Shown: in pieces, positions 18,736-26,543 of the stretch
Position numbering within the stretch: the first letter of the stretch is position 1
Layout of the letters: the number at the start of each line of letters is the position of its first letter
Assembly: GCF_001429185.1 (NCBI RefSeq)
Contig: NZ_LMIW01000001.1
Coordinates: 768,948-832,947, forward strand
Reading direction: 5' to 3'
Length of the DNA: 64,000 nt
Source of the DNA: Terrabacter sp. Root85
GTDB lineage: Bacteria > Actinomycetota > Actinomycetes > Actinomycetales > Dermatophilaceae
The notes under the pieces: generated by a model
What the model saw: only the letters and a program-made list of their open reading frames with translations
Database searches by the model: none
Told to the model about the DNA's origin: nothing
Translations under genes and position numbers: made by a program

Positions 18736-20171
18736 CGATGGACCACGACGAGATCCGTGAGGCGCTGACGGCGATGCGCGCCCGGGACCTGCCGACCCAT
18801 GGCGGGCGCACCCTCGCCTACGTCTACGACTCCGGCCTGGCCTCGGCCGACGCCATCGGTCGGGAGGCCCTCGCGGCATTCGCGTCCACGAACGGGCTCG
18901 ACCCCACGGCCTTCCCGTCCCTGCTCCAGATGGAGAACGACCTCGTCGGCATCGCGGGTCGGCTCGTCGATGCCCCAGCGGGATTCGCGGGTGCCGTCAC
19001 GTCGGGCGGCACCGAGTCGATCCTGCTCGCCGTCCTGGCCGCCCGTGACGCGCGGCCCGAGATCGTGGCTCCCAGGATGATCCTCCCGACGACGGCACAC
19101 GCGGCCTTCCACAAGGCCGCGCACTGGCTGCGGGTCGAGCCGGTCCTCGTCGACGTCGATCCCGTGACGAAGCGCGCCGGCCCCGAGGCCATGGCCGCCG
19201 CCATCGACGACCGGACCGTCCTCGTCGTCGCCTCGGCCCCGTCCTACGCGCACGGCGTCATCGACCCCGTCGCGCCGATCGCCGCAGCCGCCGCGGCCGC
19301 CGGGGTGCGCTGCCACGTCGACGCGTGCATCGGCGGCTGGGTGCTGCCCCACCTGCGCGACTCCGAGCCCGGGCAGCCTCCGTGGACGTTCGCCGCCCCG
19401 GGCGTGACGAGCCTGTCGCTCGACCTGCACAAGTACGCCTACACCCCCAAGGGCGTGTCGGTGCTGCTCCACGCCTCGGCCGACCTGCGCCGGACGCACC
19501 TCTTCGCGTCGGCCCGCTGGCCGGGCTACACGATGCTCAACACGACGGCGCAGTCGACGAAGTCCGGCGGTCCGGTGGCCGCCGCGTGGGCCGTCGTGCA
19601 CCACATCGGCGCCGAGCGCTACACGTCGCTCGCCCGGGACGCGCGCACGGCCGCTCTCGACCTGGCGGCCGCGGTGGACGGCATACCCGGTCTGTCGGTG
19701 GCGGCTCCCCCGGACTCGACGCTGCTCTCCCTCGTCGCCGACGGCTCGTGCGACGTCTTCACGATCAGCGACGAGATGCTGGACCGCGGGTGGTTCGTCC
19801 AGCCGCAGATGCGCTTCCGCGACCTCCCGGCCACCCTGCACCTCACGTTCAGCGCGGCGACGGCTGCGTCGTCCGACCTCATCGCCACCGACCTCGCCGA
19901 CGCGACGGCGGCGGCCCGCGTCTCCGGGCGGGCCACGGCCCCGGCCGAGCTCGTCGCGATGGCCTCGGCCCTCGACCCGACCACCCTCGACGAGGCGACG
20001 TTCACCGGACTGCTCGCCGCGGCCGGGCTGGCCGGGGGCGACGGGGGGCTCGTGCTGCCCGAGCGGATGGCCCCGGTCAACGCCCTGCTCGACGAGCTGC
20101 CGCCGGCCGTGCGCGAGGTGCTGCTCCTCGGTGTCGTCGACCGACTCGCCCGCCCGACCCCACCGGCCTGA
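18732..20171 (+). CDS. PLP-dependent lyase/decarboxylase resembling sphingosine-1-phosphate lyase
   Basis: 479 residues, fold-type I PLP enzyme. The cofactor-binding regions are present: VTSGGTESILLAVLAAR, CHVDACIGGW (the Asp that pairs with the pyridine nitrogen) and SLSLDLHKYAYTPKG with the Schiff-base lysine. The wording around the lysine and ARWPGYTMLNTTAQSTKSGG resembles the sphingosine-1-phosphate lyase branch of group II decarboxylases. The actual substrate in a bacterium is uncertain; a phosphorylated amino alcohol or an amino acid are both possible. The start overlaps the GPH transporter stop by 4 bp, which argues for a shared substrate or product. A strong terminator follows at 20198. 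Confidence 0.8.
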   Translation: MTMDHDEIREALTAMRARDLPTHGGRTLAYVYDSGLASADAIGREALAAFASTNGLDPTAFPSLLQMENDLVGIAGRLVDAPAGFAGAVTSGGTESILLAVLAARDARPEIVAPRMILPTTAHAAFHKAAHWLRVEPVLVDVDPVTKRAGPEAMAAAIDDRTVLVVASAPSYAHGVIDPVAPIAAAAAAAGVRCHVDACIGGWVLPHLRDSEPGQPPWTFAAPGVTSLSLDLHKYAYTPKGVSVLLHASADLRRTHLFASARWPGYTMLNTTAQSTKSGGPVAAAWAVVHHIGAERYTSLARDARTAALDLAAAVDGIPGLSVAAPPDSTLLSLVADGSCDVFTISDEMLDRGWFVQPQMRFRDLPATLHLTFSAATAASSDLIATDLADATAAARVSGRATAPAELVAMASALDPTTLDEATFTGLLAAAGLAGGDGGLVLPERMAPVNALLDELPPAVREVLLLGVVDRLARPTPPA

Positions 20172-20197
20172 CCGACGGCGGCGACCGGGTACGCGAA

Positions 20198-20225
20198 AGG
20201 GCGGGCACCTCGCGGTGCCCGCCCT
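20198..20225. terminator. Bidirectional hairpin terminator
   Basis: A perfect 12-bp stem (AGGGCGGGCACC paired with GGTGCCCGCCCT) with a 4-nt loop TCGC lies between two convergent genes. No U tract is seen, as is usual in high-GC actinobacteria. Confidence 0.85.
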
Positions 20226-20242
20226 CGTCGTGTCGATGTCGC

Positions 20243-20863
20243 TCAGCCGGGGATGATGAGTCCCTTGGTGGCCTTGGCGCGCTCGAGGCGTGCGGCGACG
20301 TCCTCCCAGTTCACGAGGTTCCACCAGGCCTTGACGTAGTCGGCCTTGACGTTCTCGTACTGCAGGTAGAAGGCGTGCTCCCACATGTCGAGCTGGAGCA
20401 GCGGGATCTGGCCCACAGGGATGTTGCCCTGCTGGTCGAACAGCTGCATGATGTGCGGCCGCTCGGCGATGGTGTCCCACGCGAGGATCGACCAGCCGGA
20501 GCCCTGGATCGCGTTGGCGTTGGCGTTGAAGTGCGCCTGGAACTTCTCGAAGCCGCCGAAGTACTCGGTGATCGCCGCGGCGACCTCACCCTCGGGCTGG
20601 CCACCGCCGTCGGGGCTCATGTTCTTCCAGAACACGGAATGGTTGGTGTGACCACCGAGGTGGAAGGCGAGGTTCTTCTCCACACCGTTGACGGAGGCGT
20701 AGTCACCCGACTCGCGCAGCTCCTCCAGCTTGGCGACGGCAGCGTTGGCGCCGTCGACGTAGGCCTTGTGGTGCTTGCTGTGGTGCAGCTCCATGATGCG
20801 AGCGCTGATGTGGGGCTCGAGGGCGGCGTAGTCGTAGTCGAGCTCGGGAAGCGTGTAAGCCAC
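20243..20863 (-). CDS. sodA: Superoxide dismutase, Fe/Mn type
   Basis: 206 residues. Metal ligands fit the family: His in [15 protein letters not shown], His in [13 protein letters not shown], and Asp and His in [20 protein letters not shown] and the C-terminal [22 protein letters not shown] also match. It converts superoxide to peroxide and oxygen. Mn versus Fe cannot be settled from sequence reading. I chose the GTG at 20863, giving [12 protein letters not shown], because AGAAAGGAA is placed 8 nt upstream; an ATG 24 bp further up lacks such a site. A TAGAGT hexamer at 20905-20900 could be the -10. Repeated motifs further upstream are listed separately. Confidence 0.95.
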   Translation of the reverse strand: MAYTLPELDYDYAALEPHISARIMELHHSKHHKAYVDGANAAVAKLEELRESGDYASVNGVEKNLAFHLGGHTNHSVFWKNMSPDGGGQPEGEVAAAITEYFGGFEKFQAHFNANANAIQGSGWSILAWDTIAERPHIMQLFDQQGNIPVGQIPLLQLDMWEHAFYLQYENVKADYVKAWWNLVNWEDVAARLERAKATKGLIIPG

Positions 20864-20950
20864 TTGTCGTTCCTTTCTGGAGACCATCCGGCTCCGACCA
20901 CTCTATGCCGCACCGGATCGGCGTCGACAGGGTGTCCGTGAGCACGGGCT

Positions 20951-21005
20951 GTGGGTCACGTACCCACTTGACCCACCCTCCGACGTCAACCCCACTTGAG
21001 GTCAA
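20951..21005. promoter_or_regulatory. Stacked repeats upstream of sodA
   Basis: The gap between sodA and the next gene holds a perfect dyad GTGGGT-CACGT-ACCCAC (20951-20967). A 9-bp direct repeat CCCACTTGA occurs at 20963-20971 and 20991-20999, 28 bp apart, and a short dyad TTGA-GG-TCAA is at 20996-21005. Their position 90-140 bp upstream of sodA suggests regulator sites, but no regulator is assigned. Confidence 0.4.
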
Positions 21006-21016
21006 ACCGTTACGGC

Positions 21017-21487
21017 TCAGGGATGGTCGAGGAAGGCCTCGAGGGTCTCGACGACGAGCCGGTGGTCCTCCCGCTGAGGCAGGCCCGAGACGGCGATGGT
21101 GCCGACGCAGCCGACCCCACGGACGATGACGGGGAAGGCGCCACCGTGGGCGGCATACGATCCCGGGTCGAGGCGTGAGCTGTCCTCGAACGTCTTGCCG
21201 GCGGAACGGAGCTCCTCGCCGACGTAGAGGGACGAATGACCGTAGCGGTCGACGACGGCGCTCTTGCGCTCGAGCCAGCCGTCGTTGTCGGCCGTCGCCC
21301 CGGGCAGCGCGGCGTGGAAGAGGCGCTGCCCGTTGCGACGGATCGAGATCGCGACCGGGGCGCGCGCGGCCCGCGCGGCGTCACGCAGCGCGACGCCCAG
21401 CGCCCAGGCCGTGTCGTCGTCGAAGCGGTCGAAGACGAGCCGCGCCTCCTGGTCCGCCAGCTGCTCCAGCGTCGGCTGGTCGGTCAC
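21017..21487 (-). CDS. Heme-degrading-domain (UPF0303/GlcG-HbpS-like) protein
   Basis: 156 residues from a GTG whose end overlaps the stop of the upstream gene (GTGA). The pattern resembles UPF0303/HbpS-like proteins: DDDTAWALGVALRDAA, VAISIRRNGQRLFHAALPGAT, VVDRYGHSSLYVGEEL, and GGAFPVIVRGVGCVGTIAVSGLPQREDHRLVVETLEAFL. Some relatives bind heme or act in oxidative stress, and the downstream neighbour here is superoxide dismutase. No catalytic residues can be named with confidence. Family call good; biochemical role uncertain. Confidence 0.75.
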   Translation of the reverse strand: MTDQPTLEQLADQEARLVFDRFDDDTAWALGVALRDAARAARAPVAISIRRNGQRLFHAALPGATADNDGWLERKSAVVDRYGHSSLYVGEELRSAGKTFEDSSRLDPGSYAAHGGAFPVIVRGVGCVGTIAVSGLPQREDHRLVVETLEAFLDHP

Positions 21488-21930
21488 GCGCGCGCCACCC
21501 GCCGGAACGCGATGCCGACGAGGACGAGGACGATGCCGACGCCGAACGCCATGAACGCGACGCCGAAGGCCAGGACCGACGTGAAGAGCGAGGCGCGCAG
21601 GAACGAGCCGGTCATGACGACCTGACGGTTCGGGTCGTCCTTGGGCAGCTCGGCGTACGTCTTGCCGCCGCTCGCCGCGAGGGCGTGCTTCTCGATGGTC
21701 TCGGCCTCCGAGTACGCGGTCCACGGCGAGTTCACGGGCTGCCCGGCGAACCTCGCCGCGTCCTCCGAGACGGTGATCTTCTCGCTGGCGAGCTGGGACT
21801 GCACCTGGTACCAGGTGAATCCGCCGGCCAGGACCATGATGACGCCGATGACGATGACGATCGTCCCGATGACGGCGACGGAGCCGAGTCGATTGGACGT
21901 GGTGCTGGTGGTGGGGGTGACGGTGCTCAT
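21484..21930 (-). CDS. Membrane protein with two transmembrane helices, unknown function
   Basis: 148 residues: a Ser/Thr-rich N-terminal tail, a first hydrophobic helix (VAVIGTIVIVIGVIMVLAGG) and an external segment of about 65 residues containing WYQVQSQLASEKITVSEDA and a conserved-looking NSPWTAYSEAETIEKHAL. A second helix (SVLAFGVAFMAFGVGIVLVLVG) and an arginine-rich end follow. A region like this, with WTAY and AxTIxxH, recurs in actinobacterial membrane proteins of unknown role. It is translationally coupled to the heme-degrading-domain gene. The 118 bp upstream hold nothing I recognise besides a purine-rich ribosome binding region. Confidence 0.65.
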   Translation of the reverse strand: MSTVTPTTSTTSNRLGSVAVIGTIVIVIGVIMVLAGGFTWYQVQSQLASEKITVSEDAARFAGQPVNSPWTAYSEAETIEKHALAASGGKTYAELPKDDPNRQVVMTGSFLRASLFTSVLAFGVAFMAFGVGIVLVLVGIAFRRVARA

Positions 21931-22048
21931 GTGAGTCCTCCGAGGGGTGAGTTGTCAGAGCCGTGCACGCGCCGCCATCCGAAGCGGCTCACCTCCACGC
22001 TAGGGCTTCATCCCCGGACGTGGGGCCGGATGCGAATCACGCTTCGAG

Positions 22049-25000
22049 TCAGGCGAGTCCGAGCAGGTCGCGCACGTCGTCGGCCGTGATGGCGCCCGAG
22101 AGCGAGCCGCCTTCGTCGACGACGCGCTGGAAGAGGTCACGCTTGCGCTCCTGGAGGGCGACGACCTTCTCCTCGATGGTGCCGGCCGACACGAGCCGGT
22201 AGACGGTGACGGGACGGCTCTGCCCGATGCGGTGGGCGCGGTCGATCGCCTGCGCCTCGGCGGCCGGGTTCCACCACGGGTCGAGGACGTAGACGTAGTC
22301 GGCCTCGGTCAGCGTGAGCCCGAAACCGCCGGCCTTGAGGCTGATGAGGAACGCGACGGCATCGCCCTCGCGGAAGCCCCGGACGACCGCCTGCCGGTCG
22401 GTCGTCGACCCGTCGAGGTATGCCGTCGCGAGCCCCGCGCGCGTCAGCGCGGCCTCGACGCGGCGCAGGAAGCCGGTGAACTGGCTGAAGACGAGGGCGC
22501 GGTGGCCCTCGGCGGCGAGCTCGCGCAGCTGGTCGACGAGGAACTCGATCTTGGCGGCCGTCGCCTTGCCGGCGTGGACCTCGTCGACGAGGACCGGGTC
22601 GAGCGCGAGCTGGCGCAGCCGGGTCAGCGCGGCGAGGATCGCGACACGGTTGGACTCGGGGTCGCCGAGCAGGCCCAGGACGCGCTGGCGTTCGCGTTGG
22701 AGGTGCTGGTCGTAGATGTGCCGGTGGACCGGGTGCGGATCGAGCGCCATGACCTGGATCTGCTTGGGCGGCAGGTCGATCGCGACCTGCTCCTTGGTGC
22801 GACGCAGCATCAGGGGCCGGATCCGGCGGCGGAGCAGGTCGAGCAGCTCCGGGCGCTCGCCGGACTCGATGGGCTTGCGATAGCTCTTCGTGAAGACGTC
22901 GGGTCGCGGGTAGAGCCCGGGGGCCGTCAGGGAGAGCAGCGACCAGAGGTCCATGAGGGAGTTCTCGAGCGGCGTGCCCGTGACGGCGACGGTGAAGGGC
23001 GCCCCGAGCCGGCGGACCGCGACGTGGGTCTTGGCCTGGCGGTTCTTGACGAACTGGGCCTCGTCGAGCACGACCCCACCCCACCGCACGCCGTGGAAGG
23101 CGGCGTCGTCGAGGCGCAGGACGGCATACGACGTGATGACGACCTCGGCGCCCACGACGGTCTCGGCGAGGGTGACCCCGCGCTTGCGCTCGGTGGCCGT
23201 GACGGCGACCGCCGCAAGGTGCGGCGCGAAGGTCTCGAGCTCGCCCATCCACGTGCCGACGACGCTCGTCGGCGCGACGACGAGCACCGGCCCACGCCCC
23301 TCCGGACCGGCGTCGCCGAGCTCGCCGCGGTCGTGCGCGCGCACGAGGGCCGCGATGACCTGGAGCGTCTTGCCGAGTCCCATGTCGTCGGCGAGGATGC
23401 CGCCGATGCGGGCGTCCCAGAGACGCGCGAGCCAGCGGTAGCCGTCGAGCTGGTAGGGACGCAGGGTCGCCCGGAGGTCGGGTGGCACCTCGGCGAGCGG
23501 GCCGGACTCGAGGGAGCCGAGCGCCTCGACGTTGGCCGCCCAGCGCGCGCTCTGCTCGTCGACGACGCCGAGGGCGACGAGCTCGTCCCAGAGGTCGGCG
23601 TGGTGGGCGCTGAGGCGCAGTCCGCCGGTCTCGGGGTCGGCGATGTCGCGGGCCTCCTCGATGAGGTCGCGCAGCCGGTGCAGCTCGGGCCGGTCGAGCC
23701 GGAAGAACGCGCCGGACTCGAGGAGCATGATCTCGTCGCCACGCGCGAGCGCACCGAAGAGCGGCTCGAAGGGCACGTCCTCACCGTCGACCTCGACGGA
23801 GACCCGCAGGTCGAACCAGTCGCCGGGCTCCGCCTGCTCGCGCCGCTCGCCGGTGCCCAGCCGGACGACGGGGGCCGACGTGACCTCCTCGTAGGCCGGG
23901 ACGTCGCCGTCGACCTCGACAGTGACGTGCTCGTCGGCCTCGAGCAGGGGCAGCGTGTCGACGGCGAACCGCGCGGCCGCCAGGCCGGTGAGGACGACGC
24001 GCGGCACGAGGTAGGCGTGACCGCCGAGGTCGGCACGCAGTGCGCCGGGGACCGAGCGGAGCGACGTCGCGGCCTGCACCGCGGCGGCCTCGGCGTCCCG
24101 GTCGCGGCCACCGACGGTGCCGAAGCGCGCCGTCGTGAAGGGCCGCGGCGTGCCGTCGTAGGCGTGGCTCAGGTCGAGGCGCAGCTCGCCGGGGACGTCG
24201 CTGACGACGCGGACGTGCACGGTGACGACCTCCGGCTGGACGTCCTCGGGCAGCTCGGGCGCCGGCAGGGGCACCTCGGAGCGGACCCGCAGCCGCTGGC
24301 GCAGGCCCGGGACGACGGAGCGCAGGAAGCGGCCCCGCTCGTCGGCCGGCACCCGCAGGCCGGCGAGCGCCGAGGCGAGGGCGTCGGGACCGAGGTCGAG
24401 GTCCTGGTCGAGGGGCACGAAGGTCAGCGAGTCGTCGTCACCCTCGACGGCGACGGCGTGCACCGGGTCACCGAGGTAGAGCCGCTCGCCGGTGGCGCCG
24501 GCCGGCATCCCCTCGATGTCGACGTCGAGGTCGAGGTCACCGCTGCCGTCGGGGGCCCGTTTGACGAGGAGCACGAGCGTGGCCGCGTCGTCGGCGACGT
24601 GGACCGGACCGGTGACGCCCTCGCCGGGCAGCACCTCGATGCCGGCCGCGCGGGCCTCGCGCAGCAGCGGCCAGACCTCGGGGCTCGCGTCGAGCGAGAG
24701 CGGCGGTGTCGCGGAGAAGTACGTCGTGCCGCCCGAGCCGTGCCGGGCGACGTCGTGCAGGCGCCCCATGATGCGCTCGTGCTCGGGCAGGAAGCGGATG
24801 CCGGCGCGCCACTGGGGCAGCGCGTCGTGCCACGAGAGGGTGCGGTGCCACGTGCCGGCGCGGGTCCAGCGGGTCGGTCGGAGGCCGTAGCTGAGCTCGG
24901 GCACCCCTCTCCGCCCCCGCTGGTCGCGGTAGACGGTGTCGACGAAGAGGCCGGCCGGCATGAGGTCGCCCCGGGGCTCGGGCCGCTCGGCGACCGGGGA

Positions 25001-25462
25001 CGGCTCGACGGCGCGCGGCCGGACGTGACCGAAGACGTCGGACCAGTGCGGCGGCACGACGAGCGGCACCGGCTCGGCTGCGGCCGGCTCGACGACGCCC
25101 TCGCCCTCGGCCAGTGGCCGCGGCTCGACGACCTTGCCCTGAGCGACGTCGCGCGCCGTGAGCATGAGCGCCACGACGTGCTTGCAGTCGCTGCGGACCG
25201 GGCAGCTGCACGTGCCGCTCCAGAGGTGCGAGCGCCCCTTCGGGTGCGGCCGGGCCTCGATGAAGGTCTGGTAGGTCTCGTGGCCGCTGCCCTCGATCGT
25301 GCCGAGCAGCATGAGCCCGTCGGGGCGCGTGGCGAGCGAGCGCACCCGGCGCTCGGCGGCATACGCCTGCCCGCGCTCGAAGGTACGCGTGCCGACCTGC
25401 TGGGCGATGTCGGGGTCGGTGACATCACCCACCCACGTCGCCCGCCCCACGCTCCACACCAC
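22049..25462 (-). CDS. SWIM zinc-finger SNF2-family DNA helicase/ATPase
   Basis: 1137 residues. Near residues 80-100 a SWIM zinc finger reads CSCPVRSDCKHVVALML (CxC then CxH). The middle 500 residues are weakly conserved. The C-terminal half is an SNF2 motor: ADDMGLGKTLQVIAALV (Walker A, near 690), VLDEAQFVKN (motif II, DEAQ variant, near 800), VAVTGTPLENSLMDLWSL, and DRAHRIGQSRPVTVYRLVS (motif VI, near 1075). SNF2 proteins translocate on duplex DNA; bacterial SWIM-SNF2 proteins are linked to DNA repair or transcription recycling, but this one's role is unknown. The GTG at 25462 is chosen because TACAGT lies exactly 6 nt upstream. Divergent from the thioesterase gene. Confidence 0.9.
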   Translation of the reverse strand: MVWSVGRATWVGDVTDPDIAQQVGTRTFERGQAYAAERRVRSLATRPDGLMLLGTIEGSGHETYQTFIEARPHPKGRSHLWSGTCSCPVRSDCKHVVALMLTARDVAQGKVVEPRPLAEGEGVVEPAAAEPVPLVVPPHWSDVFGHVRPRAVEPSPVAERPEPRGDLMPAGLFVDTVYRDQRGRRGVPELSYGLRPTRWTRAGTWHRTLSWHDALPQWRAGIRFLPEHERIMGRLHDVARHGSGGTTYFSATPPLSLDASPEVWPLLREARAAGIEVLPGEGVTGPVHVADDAATLVLLVKRAPDGSGDLDLDVDIEGMPAGATGERLYLGDPVHAVAVEGDDDSLTFVPLDQDLDLGPDALASALAGLRVPADERGRFLRSVVPGLRQRLRVRSEVPLPAPELPEDVQPEVVTVHVRVVSDVPGELRLDLSHAYDGTPRPFTTARFGTVGGRDRDAEAAAVQAATSLRSVPGALRADLGGHAYLVPRVVLTGLAAARFAVDTLPLLEADEHVTVEVDGDVPAYEEVTSAPVVRLGTGERREQAEPGDWFDLRVSVEVDGEDVPFEPLFGALARGDEIMLLESGAFFRLDRPELHRLRDLIEEARDIADPETGGLRLSAHHADLWDELVALGVVDEQSARWAANVEALGSLESGPLAEVPPDLRATLRPYQLDGYRWLARLWDARIGGILADDMGLGKTLQVIAALVRAHDRGELGDAGPEGRGPVLVVAPTSVVGTWMGELETFAPHLAAVAVTATERKRGVTLAETVVGAEVVITSYAVLRLDDAAFHGVRWGGVVLDEAQFVKNRQAKTHVAVRRLGAPFTVAVTGTPLENSLMDLWSLLSLTAPGLYPRPDVFTKSYRKPIESGERPELLDLLRRRIRPLMLRRTKEQVAIDLPPKQIQVMALDPHPVHRHIYDQHLQRERQRVLGLLGDPESNRVAILAALTRLRQLALDPVLVDEVHAGKATAAKIEFLVDQLRELAAEGHRALVFSQFTGFLRRVEAALTRAGLATAYLDGSTTDRQAVVRGFREGDAVAFLISLKAGGFGLTLTEADYVYVLDPWWNPAAEAQAIDRAHRIGQSRPVTVYRLVSAGTIEEKVVALQERKRDLFQRVVDEGGSLSGAITADDVRDLLGLA

Positions 25463-25468
25463 CCGAGC

Positions 25469-25474
25469 ACTGTA
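25469..25474 (-). promoter_or_regulatory. -10 hexamer of probable leaderless promoter for the SNF2 gene
   Basis: TACAGT on the minus strand, 6 nt before the GTG at 25462. It helps decide between three nearby in-frame GTG codons. Confidence 0.5.
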
Positions 25475-25529
25475 CGTTCGCCCGCCGACACCGCCGGGCA
25501 TCGTCCACAGGGTCGGGCAGGATGGGCGC

Positions 25530-26012
25530 ATGCCCAGCACGCCCGACCCCCGCGAGCTGACGCTCGCCGACTTCCCGGTCCACCGTCCCGTCACGACCCG
25601 GTGGAGCGACAACGACATGTACGGCCACCTCAACAACGCCGTCTACTACGAGCTGTTCGACTCGGCGATCAACGGGTGGCAGGCCGAACACGTGACGGTC
25701 GACCCGATGACCGACGCGACCCAGGGCGTCGTGGCCGAGTCGTCGTGCGCCTTCTACGCCGAGGTGGCGTTCCCGGCGCCGCTCGTCGTGGGCGTCCGCG
25801 TCGTCCGGCTGGGGCGCAGCAGCGTCACCTACGAGCTCGGCCTCTTCGTCGACCCGGAGCGCAGCGCCGTCGCCGACCCCTCGATCAAGGCCCTGGGAGG
25901 CTGGGTGCACGTCGAGATCGACGCCGCGACCCGCCGCCCGACCCCCATCCCCGACCACCTCCGCGCCCTGATGGAGACGGCGGTGGTGTCGCACGAGGGC
26001 AGCCCCGCATGA
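25530..26012 (+). CDS. Hotdog-fold acyl-CoA thioesterase
   Basis: 160 residues. TRWSDNDMYGHLNNAVYYELFDSAIN is the 4-hydroxybenzoyl-CoA thioesterase-type motif, with the Asp and HLNN segment forming the active site. The rest fits a single hotdog domain: VVAESSCAFYAEVAFPAPLVVGVRVVRLG and SSVTYELGLF. It should hydrolyse an acyl-CoA or similar thioester in the cytoplasm. AGGA about 7 nt before the ATG supports the start. Its stop overlaps the next gene's start by 4 bp (ATGA). Confidence 0.88.
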   Translation: MPSTPDPRELTLADFPVHRPVTTRWSDNDMYGHLNNAVYYELFDSAINGWQAEHVTVDPMTDATQGVVAESSCAFYAEVAFPAPLVVGVRVVRLGRSSVTYELGLFVDPERSAVADPSIKALGGWVHVEIDAATRRPTPIPDHLRALMETAVVSHEGSPA

Positions 26013-26479
26013 GCGACGGCCCCCTCGATGAGACGTGGGAGTCGTGGACCTCCCGCGTCGCCGCCGACCTCGCCGCGCTCACCGACGACGACTGGCTGAC
26101 CTTCACCGTCCACGTGGCGTCACGGGCGTCGAGCACGTATGCCGCCGAGCGGGCTCCCCGATCGTGGCGCCGCGGCGGCGCGAGGCCGGCTCCTCGGGCG
26201 CGGGTGCCTGACGTCTTCGTCCAGGCGCGGCGGCTCGAGGGCGTGCTCGCGCTCGAGTGCATCGGCGACACGGAGTTCGAGGGCCTGACCGACCTGACGC
26301 GCGAGGCGCAGGAGGCACTGGTGGGGCTCGGATGGACGCGCGACGGCGACGAGCCGGAGTTCAGCCGGGCGTTCGACCGCGCAGCCGAGGCGGCGGAGCT
26401 GCTCCGCGCGAGCCTCGCGCAGGTGCTGGGTGCCGTCACGCCCGCCGACGTCGACATCCGGCGAGCGCCGCGTCCGTGA
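26009..26479 (+). CDS. Hypothetical protein coupled to thioesterase
   Basis: 156 residues with no firm family match. It opens with an acidic helical segment (WESWTSRVAADLAALTDDDWLTFTVHV). A basic low-complexity stretch with APRSWRRGGARPAPRARVPDV follows, then an alpha/beta-looking C-terminal half ending in LRASLAQVLGAVTPADVDI. The overall pattern is reminiscent of actinobacterial TY-Chap (secretion-chaperone-like) proteins, but I hold that weakly. It overlaps the thioesterase stop by 4 bp, so the two are translated together. A strong bidirectional terminator follows. Confidence 0.6.
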   Translation: MSDGPLDETWESWTSRVAADLAALTDDDWLTFTVHVASRASSTYAAERAPRSWRRGGARPAPRARVPDVFVQARRLEGVLALECIGDTEFEGLTDLTREAQEALVGLGWTRDGDEPEFSRAFDRAAEAAELLRASLAQVLGAVTPADVDIRRAPRP

Positions 26480-26497
26480 CCCCGGAGCCGGCGCCTG

Positions 26498-26534
26498 CGC
26501 AGCCGAACCAGCGCAAGCACGTGGTTCGGCTGCG
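26498..26534. terminator. Bidirectional hairpin terminator
   Basis: A perfect 13-bp inverted repeat (CGCAGCCGAACCA and TGGTTCGGCTGCG) with an 11-nt loop lies between two convergent genes. Confidence 0.85.
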
Positions 26535-26543
26535 GCCCAGAGA

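Noticed and set aside
22232..26479. A 1415-codon open frame on the plus strand running opposite the SNF2 gene
   Set aside because: Only the last 156 codons (26009-26479) read as protein with a proper start and coupling. The rest is the low-complexity mirror of the helicase gene.
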